From CAIKOD01 sp035505975 (GTDB lineage: Archaea > Halobacteriota > Methanomicrobia > Methanomicrobiales > Methanospirillaceae): a stretch of DNA of 30,140 nt. Both the position numbers and the translations under genes were made by a program. Shown here one piece after another: positions 15,470-23,851 of this stretch (position 1 is its first letter; every line of letters begins with the position of its first letter). The stretch is from the NCBI GenBank assembly GCA_035505975.1, contig DATJQJ010000019.1:1-30140 (forward strand), in the 5' to 3' direction. The notes under the pieces were generated by a model. The model was not told the origin of the DNA, made no database searches, and worked only from the letters and a program-made list of their open reading frames with translations.

Positions 15470-15814
15470 ATGCAGGATGTGATTACTGTCGAGGTCATCG
15501 GGTTACGTGATTCGTCGTGTTCCCCGTTCCCCTGCGATGAAGACAGGACATGCGGTCTCTCCGATTGTTATCCCACCGGGACCCTGTGTTGTGCATTCGA
15601 TGCGTTAAAAACCGTGATCGACCGGTTGTATGGAACCCGCGTCTCGCTCGTCCTGACCCTGATAGATGAAGAGGTCCCGGAACATGTCAGGCACGCAATC
15701 GAAGAATCGTACCCTCCGTTACCCTTTATTCTCGTTAACGGAAAGGTGGTCCCTATTGGGCGGATTTCACTTCCGCTGATAAAAAAGGAGATCGATCGCC
15801 GGCTGGAATGTTAA
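15470..15814 (+). CDS. Cysteine-rich thioredoxin-fold-like hypothetical protein
   Basis: A 114-residue protein I cannot name. Cysteines are crowded in the first 41 residues (17, 22, 28, 33, 40, 41), with one more at the C-terminus (114). The second half (LVLTLIDEEVPEHV, then PPLPFILVNGKVVPIG and a final helix) has the strand-cisPro-strand-helix pattern of thioredoxin-like folds. This suggests a redox or metal-binding role related to the two genes before it, about 195 bp upstream. Translation from ATG 15470 has no Shine-Dalgarno; a leaderless mRNA or a GTG start at 15479 is possible. Its stop overlaps the stop of the convergent carbonic anhydrase by 4 bp. Confidence 0.6.
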   Translation: MQDVITVEVIGLRDSSCSPFPCDEDRTCGLSDCYPTGTLCCAFDALKTVIDRLYGTRVSLVLTLIDEEVPEHVRHAIEESYPPLPFILVNGKVVPIGRISLPLIKKEIDRRLEC

Positions 15815-16392
15815 GTGACTCTCGACAGGGTTCCGGTCGTCAGGTCGTAATACAGGCCATGAACGGCGATTTTTCCGTCCTTTAAAGTCGTTTTGACGAT
15901 AGGATATGTTTTTAAGTGTTCAATCTGGAGCCGCACGTTTTCCTCCTCGATCATCCTGGAGCGTTCCCTGGTATCCCCGGACGGAACCGGTCCGGACGCA
16001 CACAAATCAACCCTTTCTTTGGCAGCCATCGCGTTGTTAAGCCATAACGGGATGTAATTATCGTCGGTTTCCTTATCAAGGGCCTTGATCGCTCCGCAAT
16101 CGGAATGCCCGCAAATTACGATATCGGTGATGGTAAGGTGATTGATTGCATACTCAAGAACTGTTGCAAAATTCCAGTCATGGAGCGGTACGATATTTCC
16201 GATATTCCTCTGTATGAACAGGATACCGGGACGGGCACCGGTAAGCCGTTCCGGATTTACCCTCGAATCCGAGCAGCCCAGCCATAAAACCTTGGGATTT
16301 TGCCCTTTTGCCAGGTTCTGGTAGCAATCGATGTGGCTATTGAACTCTGTTTCTCTGAACCTTTTGTTGCCTTCAAGGAGATCCTCGATCAT
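15811..16392 (-). CDS. Beta-class carbonic anhydrase
   Basis: A 193-residue zinc enzyme that interconverts CO2 and bicarbonate. Zinc ligands C40, H96 and C99 are present, with the catalytic Asp-Arg pair D42/R44, in the motifs GCSDSRV and GHSDCG. In methanogens it would supply CO2 or bicarbonate for methanogenesis and carboxylations. The ATG at 16392 begins the usual MIEDLLEGN start of the family; a GTG at 16413 would add seven residues. No good Shine-Dalgarno lies before either, although GTAGGAGG occurs on the minus strand at about 16449-16456, too far upstream. A TATA-like GTTTAAAAAC (16463-16472, minus) is a candidate promoter. Confidence 0.92.
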   Translation of the reverse strand: MIEDLLEGNKRFRETEFNSHIDCYQNLAKGQNPKVLWLGCSDSRVNPERLTGARPGILFIQRNIGNIVPLHDWNFATVLEYAINHLTITDIVICGHSDCGAIKALDKETDDNYIPLWLNNAMAAKERVDLCASGPVPSGDTRERSRMIEEENVRLQIEHLKTYPIVKTTLKDGKIAVHGLYYDLTTGTLSRVT

Positions 16393-16719
16393 TGATACGT
16401 ACCCCGCCCGCACCGGGTTCTGTAGCCGGATGCGCCGTACTATTCAAACCTCCTACCCGCATGTTTTTAAACATTCCTTTTCGTGATCGGAATCCACTCC
16501 TCCGGTCTTGGGCGCATTGTAATTCAACCCTGGTTGGAGCGATGATCAGATGATACCTGGAACTGGTTGAAAGCATCCATGTTCGTTTTTGTGGTGATTG
16601 CGAAATGTAATTCGTTACTGACCGCCCATAGTGTGTGGGATCCTCAGACTGGGTATATCCTGGATTTTTCGGTTAAATCCCGGAATTGGCGACCCCTATG
16701 GTGGACCCGGGTGAAATAG
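16393..16719. other. Intergenic region upstream of carbonic anhydrase and DUF1624 genes
   Basis: This 327-bp divergent spacer holds the predicted carbonic anhydrase TATA element at 16463-16472 and an orphan GGAGG. It also has GGTGA (16709-16713), a ribosome binding site for the TTG start at 16720. No ORF or RNA gene is convincing. Confidence 0.4.
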
Positions 16720-17475
16720 TTGGTAAATACTCACGTCGGAAAGCGGTTTATCGAGATCGATCTCGCACGCGGAATTGCTGTCGTTATGATGGTCGTGTAC
16801 CACCTGCTCTTCGATCTGTGGTTCTTCTCGCTTTATCCGGTCCCGGTGACATCAGGGTTCTGGAAATACTTCGCCGTGGCGACCGCGTCATTGTTCCTTT
16901 TGCTGGTCGGTATCTCTGTCACGATCAGCGGTGCGCACGCCGAAAAAACCCTGTCAACACGCGATTTTTACCTGAAATTCTTTAAGCGCGGTCTCATGAT
17001 CCTGGCGATCGCGGCCGGTATCACCGTGGTCACGTGGTGGTATCTCGGTGGAGATGGATTCATTGTATTCGGGATCCTCCATTTGATCGGGTTTTCAATC
17101 ATCCTCTCCCCGGTACTCTTCCACCGGGGGAAGAAGACGCTGCTTGCGGGAGCGTTTGTCATTGCCGTTGGCATTATGATCATGCAGGTGCGTGGTCCCG
17201 CATTCCTTATCCCCCTTGGAATCTTCCCTGAATCCTTCTATAGTGTTGATTATACTCCCGTTTTTCCCTGGTTCGGCGTCGTACTTGTCGGCATTTTTCT
17301 TGGCGAGACATTGTATCCCGGAGGTCTCCGGGGTTTTTCTCTTCCCCAATTCCCAAATCTTCAAAGAATAGCCATGTATCCCGGAAAAGCTATTAGTTTT
17401 CTCGGAAGACATTCGCTGATTATTTACATTATCCACCAGCCCGTGATCATCCTTCTCCTGCACCCGCCGTTCTGA
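16720..17475 (+). CDS. DUF1624 (HGSNAT-like) multi-pass membrane protein
   Basis: A 251-residue integral membrane protein with about seven or eight hydrophobic segments. It opens with the family signature RFIEIDLARGIAVVMMVVYH; the conserved Arg and Asp precede TM1, as in DUF1624/heparan-alpha-glucosaminide acetyltransferase-like and acyltransferase-3-like proteins. It ends with GRHSLIIYIIHQPVIILLL, also conserved. Members are presumed membrane acyl transferases, but the substrate here is unknown. There is no nearby ATG, so TTG 16720 with GGTGA 7 bp upstream is the best start. It stands alone between a divergent neighbour and a non-coding region. Confidence 0.8.
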   Translation: MVNTHVGKRFIEIDLARGIAVVMMVVYHLLFDLWFFSLYPVPVTSGFWKYFAVATASLFLLLVGISVTISGAHAEKTLSTRDFYLKFFKRGLMILAIAAGITVVTWWYLGGDGFIVFGILHLIGFSIILSPVLFHRGKKTLLAGAFVIAVGIMIMQVRGPAFLIPLGIFPESFYSVDYTPVFPWFGVVLVGIFLGETLYPGGLRGFSLPQFPNLQRIAMYPGKAISFLGRHSLIIYIIHQPVIILLLHPPF

Positions 17476-17677
17476 GAAATTCAAAAAAATGACAGGATTC
17501 TCTTAAGTTAGGGACCTATGTACCTTTATAAATAGCCGGTTTCCAATGAAATGCCGATAATACAGTTTTGTCATGATCTTATATCCTCACGGGATCTTCA
17601 TTAGTATGGTTCCTTCATTTCCGATGATTTTAGTGAATTTGAGACAGTCTGATGCTCCAGGGCTCCGCCCCAAGGCT

Positions 17678-17713
17678 GGTGGAGGCCCCGATTGGGATAG
17701 GGGGCATGACAGG
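17678..17713 (+). repeat. Dispersed repeat block (copy B2)
   Basis: This block has the order GGTG, CCCC, GATTG, AT, GG and ATG-x-CAGG. It matches the minus-strand reading of 5146-5181 with mainly purine transitions and a 2-base gap. It is in the same relative orientation to the nearby GGGGTG-AACCC hairpin as in the other copy. Confidence 0.45.
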
Positions 17714-17769
17714 TACCGGTTTAATTTACATCCACATCCACTCGTCCCTTGACTTTCCTGTCCGGGGAG

Positions 17770-17797
17770 GACAGGACGGGGGTGAAACCCTCCTGTC
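17770..17797 (+). repeat. Intergenic hairpin with GGGGTG-AACCC core (copy B1)
   Basis: GACAGGA pairs with TCCTGTC, enclosing GGGT-GAA-ACCC with a three-base bulge on the left arm. It shares GGGGTGRAACCCTCCTGTC with the minus strand of 4974-5004. Confidence 0.55.
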
Positions 17798-17851
17798 GGG
17801 CGACGGCATAAGAATGACTGAGAAACTCAAGAATAGGTAAATAATGCCAGA

Positions 17852-19705
17852 TTAGGGGCCCGTACTTTCACGGAGCGTGAACTTGATGACCGCACCCTGT
17901 GAATAATCTCCAGGGACCCGGTCTTCAACCCAAATCCGACCTTGATAACGTTCGATAAGAGTTTTAGCGATATATAGGCCCAATCCTTTCCCGCTCCCCC
18001 GGGATGAGCCTATCTGGAACCTGTTGAATATTACCGGCTTCAACTCGTCCGGTACTCCCGGACCCGTATCAGAAATGGCTACTTCGACATATCCATCGGG
18101 TAATCTGTGCACCCTGACCGTGATGTGGGTGTCCTGCCCGCCGAATTTTACGCTGTTTCCGACCAGGTTTGTCACGATTTCAGACAACAGGCCGTCTGCA
18201 AGGACCATCACGTCTATGCCATCGTATTCGATTCTGGCGGTCGGAAAATGCCGTATTTCCTGCGATATGATCGTATTGAGATTTACCGGTTTTATTTCGG
18301 TTTTTCTCTCCTGGATATGGCGGATTGTCTCCAGGTTCCTTATTATTTCGCGGCTCTTCTGGACCCCTTCGATCATTTTCTGTGCCATCTCCTGCGATCG
18401 ACCGGAAGTCATTTCAAGGAGCAGGTCCCCGTATCCCAGGGCGGCAAGATTGGCATTATTGATATCATGTACCAGGATGTCGAGGTAGAGATTGGCCTTC
18501 CTGTTTGCGTCGATGAGGCTTTCCGATAATTTCAGTTTGTGAAGGGTACAGCCCACCTCTCTTCCGATGGCTTCGAGGACTGCCTTGTCATCAGCATCGA
18601 ACGGGCTGTCGTCCGGCCTGACCAGGAACAGCACACCGATCACCTCGTCCAGGCACATGACCGGGATGGCCGCATACATCTTTTGCGGTTCCACCGGTGT
18701 CCCGTCTCCTTCGGTCAATATTCCATAGTCAGGTTTTCGGGATCCAACCGCGTAATCGAAACGTGCGGACGTCATATTGACATGGTCCTGGAGTACGACG
18801 AGGCTTCGCTCGGAGCCATGAACGAACCTGGATTCGAGGTGGTGCCGGTCCTGGTCGAACAGGTAGATTGCCCCTGCATCGATCGGGAACAGGTCCCTGA
18901 TCTTCTCGAACGACCGTTTCATTAAATCTTCTACGCTCGTGGCCGTTGAGGTTACGCCGATAATCTGGTTAATCGTGGTAAGCTGGACATTCCGGCGGCT
19001 GATCTCTTCGTGTGCCCTTTTTCGCGCAGTAATATCCATGAATGTGATGACAATGCGGTTACCAGGGAATTGCGCCGCGGAGATCAGCACAGGGAGAACC
19101 GAACCGGCCTTCGTCGTAAATGAAACCTCGACATCCGAAGAATTCACCCCCTTGTCAACCTGTTTTTTGAATAATTCGAAACTGGTGCCGTCAGTCCAGA
19201 TCTTTTCGAGATCGCAGCCGCGAAGATCGCAGGAGAGGAATCCGAGGAGTTCGGCACCCCTCCTGTTGATCTCATCGATGAGATAATGCCGGTCTTTCTC
19301 ATGAATGAGGATAATACCGGCCTCGGAATGATCGAATATCGCGTAATAACGCGTTTCCTGCTCCTTCAAATTACCGGAAAGGGCCGAGATGACAACCCCG
19401 ACCGCGACAAGAACATAGAAGCTTGCCGTTGCTGTCGCATACGTGAGAGGCCCGAGGTCAGGGAAATTGTATTGGGCAACGAGGACCAGTTGAAGGATAC
19501 CGATACCGACCGCAAAAAATACCCCTTGTTTGGGATACCAGAACGCAGCGAGAATGATGGGGAGGAAAAACAACAACTGGGGAAATACCGGGACGCCATG
19601 GAGCTCGCCAAGAATATCTACGATAACCGCTCCGAGAGTAATTACAGCGATGATGGCAAGCCTGGCATTATTTTTTCCGGACGGTTCAGATAATGTTACA
19701 GGCAT
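17852..19705 (-). CDS. Membrane PAS-GAF sensor histidine kinase
   Basis: A 617-residue sensor kinase. Four hydrophobic segments (about residues 15-110, MASE-like) anchor it in the membrane. A PAS domain (about 118-230) and a GAF domain (about 265-390) follow. The kinase core has the phospho-acceptor H414 (LVHDINNAN), N-box N517 (NLVGNSVKFG), DTGPG (546-550) and GSGKGLGLYIAK (570-581). The HDINN form of the H box is typical of methanogen kinases. The frame extends upstream to 19807, but ATG 19705 is preceded by TTGGAG at correct spacing, so that start is used. It lies 209 bp downstream of a REC-PAS-TPR gene on the same strand, a likely signalling partner. The ligand is unknown. Confidence 0.88.
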   Translation of the reverse strand: MPVTLSEPSGKNNARLAIIAVITLGAVIVDILGELHGVPVFPQLLFFLPIILAAFWYPKQGVFFAVGIGILQLVLVAQYNFPDLGPLTYATATASFYVLVAVGVVISALSGNLKEQETRYYAIFDHSEAGIILIHEKDRHYLIDEINRRGAELLGFLSCDLRGCDLEKIWTDGTSFELFKKQVDKGVNSSDVEVSFTTKAGSVLPVLISAAQFPGNRIVITFMDITARKRAHEEISRRNVQLTTINQIIGVTSTATSVEDLMKRSFEKIRDLFPIDAGAIYLFDQDRHHLESRFVHGSERSLVVLQDHVNMTSARFDYAVGSRKPDYGILTEGDGTPVEPQKMYAAIPVMCLDEVIGVLFLVRPDDSPFDADDKAVLEAIGREVGCTLHKLKLSESLIDANRKANLYLDILVHDINNANLAALGYGDLLLEMTSGRSQEMAQKMIEGVQKSREIIRNLETIRHIQERKTEIKPVNLNTIISQEIRHFPTARIEYDGIDVMVLADGLLSEIVTNLVGNSVKFGGQDTHITVRVHRLPDGYVEVAISDTGPGVPDELKPVIFNRFQIGSSRGSGKGLGLYIAKTLIERYQGRIWVEDRVPGDYSQGAVIKFTLRESTGP

Positions 19706-19913
19706 CAGAACTCCAAGTAACCGGAATGATTGATCTGTCAAGAATATGACAGTATTTCCTTTAAAATGTATCCCTGCCCCGCGTAGTGAGGTTTCATAAA
19801 TAATCAATCATGGTCTGAATTTCATGAAATAGGGGAAAATAATCGTAGTGATTTGTAATCAGAGTGCCGGATAGCATTCGGCCATGCCTTTGTTACGACA
19901 TGCCTTCATGGTT

Positions 19914-21278
19914 CTAACGGTTTGTTTTTGCCTGACCTCTCCTGATGAGGAGCTGTGCATGATCGAAACACTTTTTCGCATCTTCATACCTTCCCAGTTC
20001 CTTGAGACAGACCCCCCGGTAATTCCATGCATACACCTGGTGGGGGTTCATATTAATGACGATATCGAACGCTTTGATCGCCTCCTCAAAGAGTTTGATG
20101 TCCCCGAGCGCTTTACCCAGCTTCTCCAGGGCTTCTCCTTTGTTATAGTAAACCTCTTCATCGTTTGGAGAGAGAGTGATGACCCGATCGAAACACTGGA
20201 TCGCTTCCTCATACCGGCCTAGTTCCTTGAGGCAGATACCGCGTCCATTCCATGCACCGGCATGGTCAGGCTCTGTCTCGATCACCCGGTCGAAACAGTG
20301 GATGGCATCCTGGAATTTGCCCTGTTTGTAGTAGAGGTCCACACCCTTCTTGTACCATGCACCACTGGTTTTCCCGAACATGCGGTCAAAGATACCCGGT
20401 GCATTTTTGTCGATGACTGCCGGTTGCTGTGCGGGCGCAGGGGCCTCTTCCCGCACTTCTGCGCTTGCGTTTTTTGCTCTCCGGAATTCGGTGATGTCCC
20501 TGATGGATTCGATAGCTCCGATCCGCTCGCCCTTGGGGTTGTAAAGTGGTGTGGCCTTGGACCAGAGTACTGAGGGCTTGCCGCGGGGACGTGCCTTCTC
20601 GGTCTCGGCAATCAGGACGTCCCCTTCCCGCTTGATGATAGAATAATAGCGTTTCCTTATCTCCTCGTCGCTGTCGATGATGAGATCGATAAGGATTGGC
20701 CTTCTTGTGCCGTAAAAGGGAATGGCATATTCAAAATCGCCCTTACCCATCATGGCTTCGGATTTTACTCCTGACAAGTCTTCCATCGCTTTGTTCCACG
20801 ATATTACACGCCCTTCGTTGTCTATCGCAAACGTGGCATCAGGGAGGAAATTGATGATCTCGACGAGAAGTTTCTCCGAGGCCTTGAGATTCTCCTCAGC
20901 ATCACGACGCTGAACTGCCTGTTCGATCATATGGGTCAGTTCGGTAAACTGAGTCTTCGGGTCTCCTCCCTTCTGGAGGTAAAAATCAGCCCCGTTGTTA
21001 AGGGCTTCTATGACGACATGTTCCCTGCCTTTTCCTGTGAAAATCAAAAATGGCGTATCGTTTTTCTCGGCACGGAGGATCTTCAGGAACATGATCCCGT
21101 CCATGAGAGGCATCTCGTAATCAGAAACGATCACGTCGAATTTCCTGTTTTTCAGGATCCCCAGCGCTTCAAGTGCGGAGCGGCAGGTCTCGACGGTCAT
21201 CGAGCCGCTTTTCTCGAGGTATAGCCGGGTTATTTCGAGCAGGGCAGGCTCGTCATCGACAAAAAGTACCGATATCAT
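19914..21278 (-). CDS. Response regulator with REC, PAS and TPR domains
   Basis: A 454-residue protein. The receiver domain (1-120) has acidic D8/D9, phospho-acceptor D53 (VSDYEMP), T81 and K103, so it can be phosphorylated. A PAS domain (about 133-265) is followed by a linker rich in Ala/Pro/Gln and three to four tetratricopeptide repeats (about 308-450; motifs such as AWNGRGICLKELGRYEEAI). There is no DNA-binding or enzymatic output, so it probably acts by protein contacts through the TPRs. It is most likely phosphorylated by the kinase gene located next on the same strand. A weak GGAAGA precedes the ATG. Confidence 0.87.
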   Translation of the reverse strand: MISVLFVDDEPALLEITRLYLEKSGSMTVETCRSALEALGILKNRKFDVIVSDYEMPLMDGIMFLKILRAEKNDTPFLIFTGKGREHVVIEALNNGADFYLQKGGDPKTQFTELTHMIEQAVQRRDAEENLKASEKLLVEIINFLPDATFAIDNEGRVISWNKAMEDLSGVKSEAMMGKGDFEYAIPFYGTRRPILIDLIIDSDEEIRKRYYSIIKREGDVLIAETEKARPRGKPSVLWSKATPLYNPKGERIGAIESIRDITEFRRAKNASAEVREEAPAPAQQPAVIDKNAPGIFDRMFGKTSGAWYKKGVDLYYKQGKFQDAIHCFDRVIETEPDHAGAWNGRGICLKELGRYEEAIQCFDRVITLSPNDEEVYYNKGEALEKLGKALGDIKLFEEAIKAFDIVINMNPHQVYAWNYRGVCLKELGRYEDAKKCFDHAQLLIRRGQAKTNR

Positions 21279-21782
21279 GTAATCTTCCAGGACCCAGGAG
21301 AAGGATTCTTCTCATCTGTATAAGGTTGTTTCTGTGTATTGGATCGCATTTGGAATTAATTAATCTGATCTTTTTTCCTTTTCCGAAAAGGTTTGCAGCA
21401 ATCCTGAGAAAGCTGCATAAGCGGTACCGGGCAAAAATAACCGGTACCGTAAGAAGATCGCGCTGGCAGCCGTATAGCATGATTATCAACACGGGCTCCA
21501 TGAATTTTTCTGATAACCTTGAACGAAAGGGAGGGGTTTTCCCGGTCTATTTCTGCATCTCATCAAACCTCCTCAGCTCTGCAAAGAATTGGGGAAGTAA
21601 GTTCCAGATTTTCCGGGATGGTCGTTATAAAAAAAGAAAATGCAATAAATCGATCTCACGCCCGGAGATCCCATGTCACCTGCCTTGCTCAAAATTGTCA
21701 GATAGGCATCCGGAAATTCCGGGATGCAGGCAGAGTCGGACCCGGAACCACGTATGCGAACGGCAGCCGCCAGGAGTTCCAT
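21279..21782. other. Intergenic region, 504 bp, no gene seen
   Basis: Upstream of the REC-PAS-TPR gene and downstream of the DUF373 gene. It contains a small hairpin AGAAGGATTCTTCT (21298-21311) and the 21706-21727 hairpin, listed separately. Open frames here lack ribosome binding sites and family features. It may hold a long promoter region for the response regulator. Confidence 0.4.
21706..21727 (-). terminator. Hairpin downstream of the DUF373 gene
   Basis: GCATCC-GGAA and TTCC-GGGATGC form an almost perfect inverted repeat with one bulge, 56 bp past the DUF373 stop. On the minus strand it is followed by a short T-containing stretch. It is a plausible 3' structure, but not a strong oligo-T terminator. 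Confidence 0.35.
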
Positions 21783-22922
21783 TCAGGCCCTGACATCAGT
21801 CCCGTTGGCCTGGGGATTCTGGGTGATTTTCCGGTTGATATACCGCTGGACCGCCACTCCCGCAATTGCACAGGCTAATCCTCCGAGAATACCGTAGAAG
21901 ATGTAACGTAGTGCTGTTTCCGTCGTATACGGGAAATCGGTAATATTGGAGATACTCAGCACATACGTGCTTGCTCCGTAGGCCATGAGGCCGATCGCAC
22001 TGATAAAGAATGGAAATACAATGACCCTGACGAGTCCTTCGCGTTCGTAGAAGAAATTGTCTACGACGATTCCTATCGACGCGACTACGCCGCCGAGCGT
22101 GATCCAGAGCACAGCCCCGTAGACAAACGTGAGAATATACAACAGCGGCCCGAATGAACCGTCTGACGTATAATGTTCGAGGATGCTCATCAGCCCGAGC
22201 ACGATGCCGATGATAAGGAGCAATATCCCCGCACTATACGTAACAAAGGAAAATCTCGCCCGTTTCAAGGATATCCGGAGAGCGTTGACAAAACCCCTGA
22301 GCCAGTCGTCGAGCCCGATGCCCCGGTATAATAAATACAGCCCGATTACGCCGAGGACGGTAATTGTGGCGATTTGCGGATATCCAAAGATGTTGGCACC
22401 TGCATACAGGAGCAGGGCAAGCCCGATCGGGACGAGGATAATCCTCGAGAATTTAGGGTCGTTGAGAAGTTTTTTGATAATATAATAGGTGCCTTCGAGG
22501 TTCGGGATCTGGGATACGATCACACGCCTGATGCTCGACACCGGTAACTTCGACTGGATGATAGGGATGACAAATTCATCTTCGGCGCCGTCTGCGACAA
22601 CAACACAATTCGTCACCCCTGTCTTTTTGATTACGATCTCCAGGTGTTCAGCAATCCTCCGATCTCCCTCAATCATATGGAGGTGATTGCCTGAAACAAC
22701 CGCGACTTCAACCTCTTCTCCGGCGGCTTTCAGTTCATCGTAGGTCTTGATTGCCTGAAATATTGCATTTACATCGGAATCTTCAGGATCGGCAAGGCCA
22801 AGGCTCGTCGCAGCATTGAGGCACGCCTCCCTGCCAATAACCGGACTCTCTATCGAAGCCTTGAACCCGATATCGTCGTCACGATCCACAGAGAGGACAA
22901 GAGTCCTTCCCTCTACCATCAT
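21783..22922 (-). CDS. DUF373 family membrane protein
   Basis: A 379-residue archaeal DUF373 (COG2237) protein. The soluble N-terminal part (1-150) begins TLVLSVDRDDDIG and includes the VVSGNH and VVADGAEDE segments, suggesting a nucleotide- or metal-binding fold. The C-terminal half has about six to seven membrane helices. The family is nearly restricted to Euryarchaeota and has no known function. The start could be either of the first two Met codons. It is 68 bp downstream of the coiled-coil gene's stop, on the opposite side from ftsZ, on the same strand. Confidence 0.85.
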   Translation of the reverse strand: MMVEGRTLVLSVDRDDDIGFKASIESPVIGREACLNAATSLGLADPEDSDVNAIFQAIKTYDELKAAGEEVEVAVVSGNHLHMIEGDRRIAEHLEIVIKKTGVTNCVVVADGAEDEFVIPIIQSKLPVSSIRRVIVSQIPNLEGTYYIIKKLLNDPKFSRIILVPIGLALLLYAGANIFGYPQIATITVLGVIGLYLLYRGIGLDDWLRGFVNALRISLKRARFSFVTYSAGILLLIIGIVLGLMSILEHYTSDGSFGPLLYILTFVYGAVLWITLGGVVASIGIVVDNFFYEREGLVRVIVFPFFISAIGLMAYGASTYVLSISNITDFPYTTETALRYIFYGILGGLACAIAGVAVQRYINRKITQNPQANGTDVRA

Positions 22923-22990
22923 TATAGAAATTACTGCTGAATCTATTAAATTATTGCCCGTGAAGGCTGAAAAAAAAGATAATTGCGGAA

Positions 22991-23851
22991 TTAAATCAGT
23001 TTGGAACGCTGGAGGAGCAGGATGTCATCAGTGGTAAGTTTCTCACCGGAGCGGAACATCTTGAACAGGTGCTCTGCTTCTTTTCTGACTGCTTTCTGTT
23101 CCTTGGTCACCTTGACTTTCTTTGTCTTCTTCCGGAGACCGGAGATGACCTTGTCATAATCGCGGAGTTCTTTCTGGCAGGTGATGAAATATTTGTGTTC
23201 GGCATCTGCCGACTCCTGTGCCTCGACAAACTGTTTGTGCTGTCCGTCTGCCTCTTCACGTGATTTGTCTGCTTTCCGGTAGAATTCGACCATCATATCG
23301 TGATGTTTCTGAGCGAGTTCCGCCATTTCGGTTACTTTGGCATGGATATCCGATGCCTCTTTGCGGAATTCCCGTGCAGAGGTTATCTTGGTCTTGATCT
23401 CCTTGTTCTGTTCAAGCTCGGCTTCCTGTTCTTTCACGGAAGACTTCATCTGCTTGATCTTGTCGATGAGCTCCCGTTCCTTGTCGGTGCTGATGACCTC
23501 AGTCTGCTGGCGGAATTCGAGGTGCTCGATCTGTTTCTGGAGTTCCTTGATCCCCCGGTTCTTTATACCGCCATGTTCCTTTTTGAATGCCTCGATCTCG
23601 TCGAACAAAATGTTTGCTTTTTCATTGAGGTCGTTTCTCATGTCTTTCAAGGACTGGACTTCGTTATTGAATTTGTCCCTCTCGTCCTTGTTTTTCTGCG
23701 CCTCTTCAACGAATTCCCTTGTCTGGTTGTTTAAGGTATTCCGGTCTTTGGCATACTTGCTGGCTAGGGCGTTGAGCTCGTTTCTCCGGTTTTTGTGCTG
23801 TTCAGATTCGGCAAGGATCTTTTTCCTTTTTTCAATCAGTTCGTTCAACAT
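22991..23851 (-). CDS. Archaeal coiled-coil protein (COG1340)
   Basis: A 286-residue, highly charged protein that is almost entirely predicted coiled coil (about 1-235), ending in a small globular segment, FKMFRSGEKLTTDDILLLQRS. It belongs to the conserved archaeal COG1340 group, often mis-annotated as a phosphoserine phosphatase. The function is unknown; a structural or scaffold role is the usual guess. It is 68 bp upstream of DUF373 on the same strand and probably co-transcribed with it. Confidence 0.82.
   Translation of the reverse strand: MLNELIEKRKKILAESEQHKNRRNELNALASKYAKDRNTLNNQTREFVEEAQKNKDERDKFNNEVQSLKDMRNDLNEKANILFDEIEAFKKEHGGIKNRGIKELQKQIEHLEFRQQTEVISTDKERELIDKIKQMKSSVKEQEAELEQNKEIKTKITSAREFRKEASDIHAKVTEMAELAQKHHDMMVEFYRKADKSREEADGQHKQFVEAQESADAEHKYFITCQKELRDYDKVISGLRKKTKKVKVTKEQKAVRKEAEHLFKMFRSGEKLTTDDILLLQRSKLI

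Larger units (their letters stand above)
17476..17851. other. Gene-free region with a TATA element and repeat copies
   Basis: In 376 bp between convergent genes there is a good TATA-like TTTATAAATA (17525-17534) but no credible plus-strand gene downstream. There follow GC-rich inverted elements: GGGCTCCGCCC near 17660, block 17678-17713, and the hairpin 17770-17797. The last two resemble sequences at 4974-5182. A 62-codon frame at 17652-17840 has no RBS or family features. The region may hold a non-coding transcript or repeat debris. Confidence 0.4.

Noticed and set aside
16373..16456. Possible leader peptide upstream of the carbonic anhydrase, behind GTAGGAGG
   Set aside because: The only start codon near the GGAGG is a TTG one base away, too close for initiation, and the peptide has no features.
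17652..17840. A 62-codon plus-strand frame starting MLQGSAPRLV
   Set aside because: It covers GC-rich inverted repeats and has no ribosome binding site or recognisable fold. The repeat copies explain the sequence better.
21519..21878. Plus-strand frame of about 119 codons across the DUF373 3' end
   Set aside because: It runs antisense into the DUF373 coding region, and its composition looks like a shadow frame without an RBS.
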